NCBI GenBank assembly: GCA_027051905.1
Contig: JALUGO010000005.1
Span: 62,001-126,000, forward strand
Length of the DNA stretch: 64,000 nt
Direction: 5' to 3'
Origin: Desulfurobacteriaceae bacterium
GTDB lineage: Bacteria; Aquificota; Aquificia; Desulfurobacteriales; Desulfurobacteriaceae
Below the pieces are notes generated by a model, which worked only from the letters and a program-made list of their open reading frames with translations, was not told where the DNA came from and did not search any database. Every line of letters starts with the position of its first letter. The first letter of the stretch is position 1. The position numbers and the translations under genes are program-made. Positions 26,429 through 33,700 of the stretch are shown one piece after another.

Positions 26429-27360
26429 GCATAACATTAGGCGATCCAGCTGGAATAGGCCCTGAGATTCTTCTCAAAACTCTTCCGTTTCTTAACTCCC
26501 TTAACAGGGTATTTGTCGTTTACGGTTCTCAAAGAGTTTTGAGGTTTTATGGGGAGCTCCTCAAGCTCCCCTATAAAATCCCCGCTGTTTCAGACATTCC
26601 GGAAGATCCTGGCGTTTATCTGAAAGACGTTGTTCCAGAAGTCGATTTCAGCTTGGGGAAAATCTCAAAACCTTCCGGAGAGGCTCAGTTCAGATTCTTG
26701 AGGGATGCGGTAAAGGACGCCAAAAGGGGCGCTATTGGAGCCATTATTACTCTCCCCATAAACAAAGAAGCTATAAGGCTTGCTGGCTTTCTCTTTCCAG
26801 GCCATACCGAGTTCCTCGCCCACTCCTTTGGCGTCAAAGAGTTTGGAATGATGCTTGCAAACGATAAACTGAAAGTTGTCCTCCTCACAACCCACCTTCC
26901 CCTGAAGGACGTTCCTGAAAAGGTAAAGAAAGAAGCTATTCTGAGTAAACTGAGGCTGATAGACAGAACTTTCCCAGGGAAGAGAATTGCCGTCTGTGGC
27001 TTAAACCCCCACGCCGGAGAGGGAGGGCTTTTCGGAAAAGAGGAGATAGAGGAGATAGCTCCTGCAGTTGAAGAAGCCAGAGCTCAGGGTATAAACGCTT
27101 ACGGCCCGTTTCCTTCAGATACTATTTTCCTCCGGGCTTTCTCTGGAGAGTTTGACGTTGTTCTTGCAATGTATCACGACCAGGGGCTTATACCCGTTAA
27201 ACTTACAGGTTTTGGAAGGAGCGTAAACGTTACTCTGGGACTGCCCATTGTTCGAACCTCTGCTGACCACGGAACAGCCTACGACATTGCCGGAAAAGGA
27301 GTTGCAGAGACAGGTAGCTTTAAAAAAGCTGTAAAACTTGCCCTTGAGCTTATGGGTTAA
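26401..27360 (+). CDS. pdxA: 4-hydroxythreonine-4-phosphate dehydrogenase, no canonical start codon found
   Basis: Oxidises 4-phosphohydroxy-L-threonine in pyridoxal phosphate synthesis. The family N-terminus [15 protein letters not shown] is encoded from 26425. Later motifs are FPGHTEFLAHSFGV (zinc His), CGLNPHAGEGGLFG and MYHDQGLIPVKL with TSADHGTAYDIAGKG. Between the in-frame TGA at 26395 and these residues there is no ATG, GTG or TTG; the earliest ATG (26539) would delete the conserved GDPAGIGPE loop. The bound given here begins at ATT 26401 (319 residues, the normal family length). Options are a rare AUU or AUA start, -1 frameshifting from the coiled-coil gene, or a sequence error. Confidence 0.85.
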   Translation: MKETGRAAVGITLGDPAGIGPEILLKTLPFLNSLNRVFVVYGSQRVLRFYGELLKLPYKIPAVSDIPEDPGVYLKDVVPEVDFSLGKISKPSGEAQFRFLRDAVKDAKRGAIGAIITLPINKEAIRLAGFLFPGHTEFLAHSFGVKEFGMMLANDKLKVVLLTTHLPLKDVPEKVKKEAILSKLRLIDRTFPGKRIAVCGLNPHAGEGGLFGKEEIEEIAPAVEEARAQGINAYGPFPSDTIFLRAFSGEFDVVLAMYHDQGLIPVKLTGFGRSVNVTLGLPIVRTSADHGTAYDIAGKGVAETGSFKKAVKLALELMG

Positions 27361-27887
27361 AACCAGCGTCTGTATCCGCTCTCCCCAGAAGCCTTTAAAC
27401 AGCCGCAGTTCCATGTGGAGGTCATCCTTTCCTAAAAGACTGCCTCCCACTCCTCTTGTAATGCTTCCCCAACCGTAAATACTAAAGCCTCCACATCCCT
27501 ACAGAACTCTTCCTGCTTTTACCTCTAAAGTCCTTTCCCATCCCGGCCTGGAATTAAACTTTCAAAAGAACATCTACAGGCACAAACCAACATTACGCCA
27601 CACAGTCTCTCGGTAACCTTTCTTATGTAAGCTTCAGGAAAATAATCCAGGCAGCCGGTTCCCCTTAGAAACTTCAGTTTTAGAGGGGAATGAGACATCA
27701 AATTTTAAACTGCTTTTTACCCCAACGGCGTCAAGTCAATTATTCCCAGCACATCTGTAAAAGCATTCATAACAAACAAATATGTTAAATTTCAATCCCT
27801 GCACAAACATGAGAGCTCTAAAAGTTTAAAGCTCCTTAGAACAGGTTTAATTTTTTTAAAACACAAATTCAAACAATCAGGATATAT
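27361..27887. other. Intergenic stretch with decayed minus-strand coding fragments
   Basis: About 530 nt with no intact gene. On the minus strand short protein-like pieces lie in different frames: a 57-codon frame at 27525-27698 (MSHSPLKLKFLRGTG...), then about 27 codons ending at 27432 (KQEEFCRDVEALVFTVGEALQ...), then a frame over 27361-27460 (GGSLLGKDDLHMELRLFKGF...). None has a good SD. The pattern suggests the remains of one or two frameshifted genes. From about 27700 on the DNA becomes A+T-rich and leads into the exopolysaccharide promoter. Confidence 0.4.
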
Positions 27888-27919
27888 TTGACAGACATCA
27901 ATACTCCTCTTAACGAAAT

Positions 27920-27928
27920 TGTTATAAT
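27920..27928 (+). promoter_or_regulatory. Extended -10 promoter of the exopolysaccharide-type operon
   Basis: TGTTATAAT is a perfect extended -10 (TGnTATAAT), 38 nt upstream of the first ATG of the operon. A TTGACA at 27888 is too far away (29 nt) to pair with it. The position rules out translation beginning further upstream. Confidence 0.6.
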
Positions 27929-27965
27929 TTCCAGGATAGATCATAAGGGGGGAACTAAAATTATC

Positions 27966-30317
27966 ATGCGTTTCTTGAAAAGGTTTCTAGTAGCTTTGCT
28001 TTGGACTTTCTTAATTCCTCAGCACGCGTTCACTTTCAATTTCCCAGATGCCAACTATCGCTATCCTACAATTGCTCAACACAACATGGTATCGCTCTAT
28101 TATTTAGAGCAAAGGTTACTGCAGGAAAATCCACTGATCAAAGATAAGCAGGTAGAAATAGATATATTAAATAAAAGTCTGAGCAACTTTAAAGGAGAAA
28201 ACAAAGGAGATCTAACGTTTGGACTCTCTTACTATCCCTCTTCTTACTATGCAGAACACATAGTCGGATACACATACGGAGTTTCTGGTAGATGGAGATA
28301 TCCCCTTTTAGGAGAATATGGGGATATTAAATACAAAGAACTGCAACTTAAATCTCTAATCTACATCAAAAAAGCTGAATTGGAAAAGCTCAAAAATAAA
28401 CTTCTATATGACCTAAGAAGTGCCTATGTCGACTACTATTATAGTTTCCTGGTCGAGAGCGAACTAAAGAATGCCATTTTTGAGCTACAGGATATAGAAC
28501 TGCGCCTTAAGCAACGTTACAGAATGAAACTCTCCCTCTGGACAGATGTTCTAACCGTTGATACTCTAATAACAAAACTCAGAACATCCCTCTCAACTGT
28601 CTACGAAAACAGACTTAAAAGCCTCGCAAAAATCAGAGCACTAGTTGCAGATCCGTATCTACCAGAATTTTATCCCCAGCTCGATTACAATTCCCGTCTT
28701 ACTTTCCTCTATCTTCCCCCTGCAAATGAACTTGCAGAATTTGCAAGGGAACACAGGAAGGACCTAGAATTTATAAAGAAAGCCTACACTCTACTTTCAA
28801 AAGCAGCAGATGAATATGGAAATACTTATCCTAAAGCATGGGTTAGTGTAATTGGAACAGTAACTTCCTATGACTGGGACAGAGTAGATTCAGGAATGGG
28901 AATCTCCCTCGACTTTACATTACCCTGGCACAAAAGTAAAGCTGAAAAAGCTCTCAAAGCTGAGAGAACACTAAGAGCCCAAAGGGAACTAATCAGGAAG
29001 AAACTTGAAGAAAATAATTTAACTACGGACGTCCAGAATGCTGTTAGTAACTTTGAGATTTACAGGAACAAGTATTTAGCCTTTAAAAAAGAATACGAAT
29101 CAGTTAGACAAAATAGATTACTATTCGAAAAAAGATTAAACGCTGGGCTATATGGTGGTGGCGATGGTCTGATAAGATTGGCTTCTCTCGTTAACCAAGA
29201 AATAGGAAGTTATCAACTAATGATGTTAAATCTTAAAAACATGTTAATACAGTACTTCTCCCTTCTAAAGGCTATAGGAGTAAGAGAACTTCCCTGGATT
29301 GTCCGCTCGACTCCTCATTCTTTTACTTCACCTGTTCTAACTACCTCTAAACCTGAAAGAATCCGCTCTCCAGAGTTGAACCTCCTTCTCTTTGCATACG
29401 CATGGAACAGTGAAGACTTTCTTGGAAATCCTTCTCTCGAAATTGAATTTATAAAAAGCTGTAACTCCTTAGGATTAAATGGTATTTACCTGTCTCTTAA
29501 TGGTGAACAGATAAGAGAATTCTTAGGAAACTTTGCAGGAAATCAAAAATTAATGAAATTCATTTCCCTCGCAAAGTCAAGAGGTCTTTCTGTCCAACTC
29601 TTACTGGGAGAAAACAGTTGGATTTATCCTAATAACAGAGAAAAACTTTTAGCCATAGTAAAATTATTTAACAGATTCAACAACATTGCAGGCAATAATG
29701 GTTTCGACGGTTTACACCTTGATATTGAACCTCACTCACTTACTCAGTGGAAGTTCGAAAAAGCAAAATTAGAGCAGTTTTACTTAGAAACACTTTCTGA
29801 AGTTAAGAGAATCTCAAATAAACCAGTAATTGTTGACATTTCTCCAGTCTACCTGAAGGTTGAATTCCAAGGCTATAGCCTCGCAGACAAAATCTTTTCT
29901 GTAGTAGACGGTGTTAACGTTATGGCTTACACTACAGATCTCTCCTACCTTAAACGAATTTGTGAAAATTTCTCCCATCTGGCCTCAACCTACGGGAAAC
30001 CTATAACTATATCTTTATCTGTAGAAGAAAACCTTTCCGATTTAGAAACCTTTTTCAGAAGACCAAAGGATTTCTTTTTCAAGGCTCTTAAAGTTATTGA
30101 ATCTTCAGGAATAGATTCTGTAGCTTTTCAGGATTACACCGGATTAGTTAATTACATGGGAGGCAATCCTGTTAATCAGTTTTTCCAGAACAAACAATCA
30201 CTTGAACACAGGCCGTTACTTACAAAAGCTAGCTCTTATCAGAACAGGCATAACTTAAAATTCGAGATAGTATTTACAGATAAATCCTCAATTCCAAAAG
30301 AAGTGGTGGTGAAATGA
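27966..30317 (+). CDS. Secreted TolC-like domain fused to a glycoside-hydrolase-like TIM barrel
   Basis: 783 residues from ATG 27966 (GGGGGG upstream). A signal peptide (KRFLVALLWTFLIPQHAFTF) is followed by about 420 residues of long alpha-helices with short strands, patterned like TolC/outer-membrane efflux proteins (LEQRLLQENPLIKDKQVEI, AYVDYYYSFLVESELK, ISLDFTLPWHKSKAEKALKAE). A linker near 440-470 leads to a TIM-barrel-like domain: NLLLFAYAWN, GFDGLHLDIEPHSL with D586 and E588 in the position of GH18/GH-like acids, DGVNVMAYTTDL, and DSVAFQDYTGL. I infer an outer-membrane export channel carrying its own polysaccharide hydrolase or deacetylase-like processing domain. It is the first gene of an A+T-rich five-gene operon. 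Confidence 0.7.
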   Translation: MRFLKRFLVALLWTFLIPQHAFTFNFPDANYRYPTIAQHNMVSLYYLEQRLLQENPLIKDKQVEIDILNKSLSNFKGENKGDLTFGLSYYPSSYYAEHIVGYTYGVSGRWRYPLLGEYGDIKYKELQLKSLIYIKKAELEKLKNKLLYDLRSAYVDYYYSFLVESELKNAIFELQDIELRLKQRYRMKLSLWTDVLTVDTLITKLRTSLSTVYENRLKSLAKIRALVADPYLPEFYPQLDYNSRLTFLYLPPANELAEFAREHRKDLEFIKKAYTLLSKAADEYGNTYPKAWVSVIGTVTSYDWDRVDSGMGISLDFTLPWHKSKAEKALKAERTLRAQRELIRKKLEENNLTTDVQNAVSNFEIYRNKYLAFKKEYESVRQNRLLFEKRLNAGLYGGGDGLIRLASLVNQEIGSYQLMMLNLKNMLIQYFSLLKAIGVRELPWIVRSTPHSFTSPVLTTSKPERIRSPELNLLLFAYAWNSEDFLGNPSLEIEFIKSCNSLGLNGIYLSLNGEQIREFLGNFAGNQKLMKFISLAKSRGLSVQLLLGENSWIYPNNREKLLAIVKLFNRFNNIAGNNGFDGLHLDIEPHSLTQWKFEKAKLEQFYLETLSEVKRISNKPVIVDISPVYLKVEFQGYSLADKIFSVVDGVNVMAYTTDLSYLKRICENFSHLASTYGKPITISLSVEENLSDLETFFRRPKDFFFKALKVIESSGIDSVAFQDYTGLVNYMGGNPVNQFFQNKQSLEHRPLLTKASSYQNRHNLKFEIVFTDKSSIPKEVVVK

Positions 30318-31519
30318 AAAGATTCTCTCTTTCTGAAAGATTTAAAAAGAAGGCTTCTGCACCTCTTCCAACTGATATTGAAAGGCCTGGAAGAGAAAAA
30401 GAACCCATTCTTAGAAAATGGCTTCTAAGAGGAACTATTCTTCTAATCTTAATCGGTTTAGTATACTTCGTCTTCAAAGATATACTCTTTGTTAAGGTAA
30501 AAGGACTAGTCAAACCAGAAAAAATAGTAGTTCAATCAAACACCGATGGAACCTTTATTGCTTTTGCCTCAGTTGGAGACGAATTAGACCCCGGCAAAAT
30601 AGTAGGGAAAGTCTATAACCCTGAAATCGAGTCTGAAATAAAATCCCTTAAAAGCACATTAAATCTTCTTTTAAACTGGAGAAACAAACTAGAAGAGGAA
30701 AACCTATTAAGAAAGAAGCAGTTAGAATTAAACTATAATCTTAATGAACTATCCGAATCTACAAGATTCCTGGCCCCTGAAACACTACGTAAAGAACTAA
30801 ATGACCTTTATCAGGAAAGAGCGCTTCTGATTAAAACCAAAGTTGACCTTTCAAAAAAGAAAAGTCAGATCAAAAAACTCATTGAAGTAGGAGCAGCAAC
30901 TGAATTAGAATTAGAGTCTATAAGGGATAAATTGATTAGACTTGAATCACAACTATCAACAGTAAACGCAAAAATAGCCATTCTCAAAGAGAAGCTTAAG
31001 AAGGCGAAAGAATTTAAACAGATAGCTCAAAAACTTAAAGAAACTACAGGGACAAACCCGCTTCTACCCAGCATAGCTTCCATAGATAGTGAAATCAGTT
31101 CTATAAAATCCAGACTTGAAGTTTTAGAATCAAAAGTATCAGGAGAGTTTATATCATTCCCCTATAAGATCAAAGTTGCAAGCATTCTTCCTTCTGGAAC
31201 ACGGGTTGTTAAAGGAACACAATTGCTTTCTGTTTACAATTTACAGAAATACTATGTCATTGCTTACGTTCCACCAGATAAAGCTAAAAACATATACGTA
31301 GGAGAAAAAGTTGATATAGTTCTACCAAATAAGAAGAAATTAGAAGGAATTGTTGAAGGATTTGAACCATCACTGGTTCTAAAACCGGCGGTCTTAGTTG
31401 GTCCACTTGAAAAGAGATCTCTTGTTCTACCTGTTAGGATAAAAATCCTCGAAGAAAATAGGGAGGTTAGAAAAATTGTTTATGAGAATATGCCTGTTAC
31501 TATTGTTTTTAATAGGTAG
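30314..31519 (+). CDS. HlyD/Alg44-like membrane fusion (periplasmic adaptor) protein
   Basis: 401 residues. A short charged cytoplasmic N-terminus (1-35), one transmembrane helix (LLRGTILLILIGLVYFVF, about 37-55), a lipoyl-like half motif (VVQSNTDGTFIAFASVGDELDPGKIVGKVYNP), a long alpha-hairpin coiled coil (about 105-260, with KTKVDLSKKKSQIKKLIE), the second lipoyl half, and a beta-barrel (YVIAYVPPDKAKNIYVGEKVDIVLP). This is the adaptor architecture that bridges an inner-membrane machine to a TolC-type channel; Alg44 plays this part in alginate export. Overlaps the TolC-like gene by 4 nt and the next gene by 44 nt. Confidence 0.8.
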   Translation: MKRFSLSERFKKKASAPLPTDIERPGREKEPILRKWLLRGTILLILIGLVYFVFKDILFVKVKGLVKPEKIVVQSNTDGTFIAFASVGDELDPGKIVGKVYNPEIESEIKSLKSTLNLLLNWRNKLEEENLLRKKQLELNYNLNELSESTRFLAPETLRKELNDLYQERALLIKTKVDLSKKKSQIKKLIEVGAATELELESIRDKLIRLESQLSTVNAKIAILKEKLKKAKEFKQIAQKLKETTGTNPLLPSIASIDSEISSIKSRLEVLESKVSGEFISFPYKIKVASILPSGTRVVKGTQLLSVYNLQKYYVIAYVPPDKAKNIYVGEKVDIVLPNKKKLEGIVEGFEPSLVLKPAVLVGPLEKRSLVLPVRIKILEENREVRKIVYENMPVTIVFNR

Positions 31520-32186
31520 TGCTTACTCATCCGAAATTGAAATTGATTACAAAGTTCTACCTGTTAAAGGTGTTTTCGCCAGAAGAGCCGATGTAAAAGT
31601 TTCCTGCAACTTATATTGCAAAAACAAACCGGAAGATTTTGTTTTAACTGCTAAAAGATGCAGCGATGGGGTTAATCTAGTTATTTCTTTCCGCGGAAAT
31701 GGTATCAGCGTCTATCAATCAACAAAAAATGGACAAAGAATAGGAAATGGGAAATTGGAGAAAGTTGATCCACTATCAGGAGATGTTATTTCTTCAGAAG
31801 GTGCCTCATTCAAAGATGGGAAATTAGAATTTCAAAACCTCTCTCCTGACTATATCTACAGACTGTCTTATAAAATAATAGATAAATCAGATAACGTAAG
31901 AGTAACATCTCCCAAAGTCTTCATCACAAGAGATGGAAAAAAGAGTGAGAATTCAAAAAAAGAAAGCTTGGATTTCACTATTCCTATATTTTTCCAGCCT
32001 GGCTCTTTCTCCCTTGATGCTAAAGCTAAATATACTCTGGACGGCATCAAAAATTTAGTTAACTTTTGCAAAGTTACAGTAATCGGTTATGCCGATAATT
32101 CCAAAATCGTAAGATCGAAGGTCTCTTCAAATAAGGAACTCGCAAAACTAAGAGCAATTTCCGTAAAAAATTACCTAATAAAATAA
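31476..32186 (+). CDS. Secreted protein with OmpA-like C-terminal domain
   Basis: 236 residues. A signal peptide (RICLLLLFLIGSAYSS) is followed by about 120 residues of beta-rich sequence without a recognised family (two Cys pairs near CNLYC and RCSDG), then an OmpA-like peptidoglycan-binding segment: IPIFFQPGSFSLDAKAKYTLDGI and VTVIGYADNSK...SNKELAKLRAISVKNYL. It could anchor the export complex to the cell wall. Starts at TTG 31476 (GGGAGG 9 nt upstream) or ATG 31482, inside the end of the adaptor gene. Confidence 0.7.
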   Translation: MFMRICLLLLFLIGSAYSSEIEIDYKVLPVKGVFARRADVKVSCNLYCKNKPEDFVLTAKRCSDGVNLVISFRGNGISVYQSTKNGQRIGNGKLEKVDPLSGDVISSEGASFKDGKLEFQNLSPDYIYRLSYKIIDKSDNVRVTSPKVFITRDGKKSENSKKESLDFTIPIFFQPGSFSLDAKAKYTLDGIKNLVNFCKVTVIGYADNSKIVRSKVSSNKELAKLRAISVKNYLIK

Positions 32187-32203
32187 AAGCAGGGGTATAA
32201 AGA

Positions 32204-33697
32204 ATGATTCCTGTAATAATTTTTGAGTCTGTTCCAAGTTTTATAAAGTTCCGTTCAAACATAGCAAGAGAAGAGCTGGGAATACAGATACCTATAGAAA
32301 TATCAGGATTCCTCAACTATTTCGAAACTGTCTATTTCTCTCCAACAGCTGAAGAAGCAATAACAGTAATGGATGAAAAGGGTCTTTTTACAGACCCTCA
32401 CCTGTTTTATGTGTTCTCTGATAAAGAGAAATTTATAGAAGACCAGGTAATATGCTTAAGAAGGCATCACGAAACTGCTCTTTCACCTTTATTCATAAGT
32501 ATGAATTTATACACGAATATAATCGACGTAACAGACGGGGTTTTCAAAAGTTTTTCAGAGAATATGATATCGAAGGCCTCTGAAATCTGGGAAATACTTT
32601 CAAAGTTCGATCCCAACCCTTACGCAGCCTCTCTACCAGAAAATAAAAGGATTTCTTACATAAGATTTCTGACTTCAAGAAAACTGGAAGAAGAAAAACC
32701 CGTTCTTCAAAAAGATTCTATAAAAGGTTTCTTTTATCCACGAGCCTACTATATATTCTCATCAAAAGAGAAAGGAGAAGAACTTGATGAACTAGAAAAC
32801 CTTAAAATGCACAAAATTCTGGAATCGGAAATTGTGAATAAGACTTCCCTATGCCCATTTTGTAAATATTATACTCTAATATTCCGGGAAGTTTGTCCAT
32901 CCTGTGGTTCTGTTAGAATAAAAATAGTTGAATTTATCCATCACTACTCCTGCGGCTACATTGGCCCAGTTGACGAATTTATTAAGGGAGATCGTTTAGT
33001 TTGTCCTAAGTGCCATGAAGAACTGAAACATATAGGTGTTGATTACGATAAACCATTAGAGAAATATATTTGTGATGATTGTGGCGCACGCTTTTTGGAA
33101 CCAGACATAGATGTCTTATGTGCAAACTGCAAGAAAAAATTCAAACCTGAAGATGTTGAGTCTGAATTTATTAACAAGTATTTCCTAACACCTTTTGGGA
33201 AAATGGTAGCTTTTGAAGGGAAGTTACCCATAAACATATTTGAAGAAGTTTCTGTCTCTCTTGGAGTCATTAATTATAGTGCCTTTTCATACATTCTTGA
33301 CAAATTTATTCGTATATCTGAAAGATACCCGGAGAGAAAATTCTGTGTTATCGGAATCTACTTTTCTATAGTTGAAGAAGCTTTTGCGGAAGTTCCCCTA
33401 AAAATAAGGACTTTTCTGAAGGATTTGATATCTATTATTAAAGACAACATACGAAGCTCAGACATTTTAAGTGCTTCAGAAGACAAATATCTGTTTATCC
33501 TTCTTCCAGAAACACCTAAAGAGGGAGGAATCAGAGTTTATGAAAGGATACAAAGCCGCATAAATAAACTACTCGTAAAAAATAAACTTACAGATTTCAT
33601 AAAGTTTAGAATAGCTCTGGAATGCTCCCCTTCTACAGATAAATTCTCAACCTCTCAGGAACTTATAAAAGCGATTATAGACAAACTAAGGAGCTAG
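32204..33697 (+). CDS. Zinc-ribbon (TackOD1-like) protein with degenerate GGDEF domain that keeps the c-di-GMP I-site
   Basis: 497 residues, no signal peptide. Residues 1-140 may be a degenerate receiver-like domain. From C217 there is a Cys/His-rich block: CPFC, CPSC, HHYSCGYIG, CPKC followed by HIGVDYDKP, CDDC, CANC; the HH..CG / CPKC / GVDY arrangement is what I recall of the TackOD1 metal-binding output domain. The C-terminal 150 residues fold like GGDEF (FILLPETPKEGG; KFRIALECSP), but the GGDEF position reads EDKYL (426-430), so no cyclase activity is expected. The RxxD inhibitory site, R417-SS-D420, is spaced correctly. I infer a c-di-GMP-binding regulator of the synthase, as PelD is for Pel. 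Confidence 0.72.
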   Translation: MIPVIIFESVPSFIKFRSNIAREELGIQIPIEISGFLNYFETVYFSPTAEEAITVMDEKGLFTDPHLFYVFSDKEKFIEDQVICLRRHHETALSPLFISMNLYTNIIDVTDGVFKSFSENMISKASEIWEILSKFDPNPYAASLPENKRISYIRFLTSRKLEEEKPVLQKDSIKGFFYPRAYYIFSSKEKGEELDELENLKMHKILESEIVNKTSLCPFCKYYTLIFREVCPSCGSVRIKIVEFIHHYSCGYIGPVDEFIKGDRLVCPKCHEELKHIGVDYDKPLEKYICDDCGARFLEPDIDVLCANCKKKFKPEDVESEFINKYFLTPFGKMVAFEGKLPINIFEEVSVSLGVINYSAFSYILDKFIRISERYPERKFCVIGIYFSIVEEAFAEVPLKIRTFLKDLISIIKDNIRSSDILSASEDKYLFILLPETPKEGGIRVYERIQSRINKLLVKNKLTDFIKFRIALECSPSTDKFSTSQELIKAIIDKLRS

Positions 33698-33700
33698 ATC

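Noticed and set aside
27888-27928. TTGACA at 27888 as the -35 for the TATAAT at 27923
   Set aside because: The spacer is 29 nt, far outside 16-18 nt; the extended -10 explains the promoter better.
27888-27965. Upstream extension of the TolC-like gene to a TTG at 27888
   Set aside because: It would place the extended -10 promoter inside the coding region and a polar stretch before the signal peptide; ATG 27966 is preferred.
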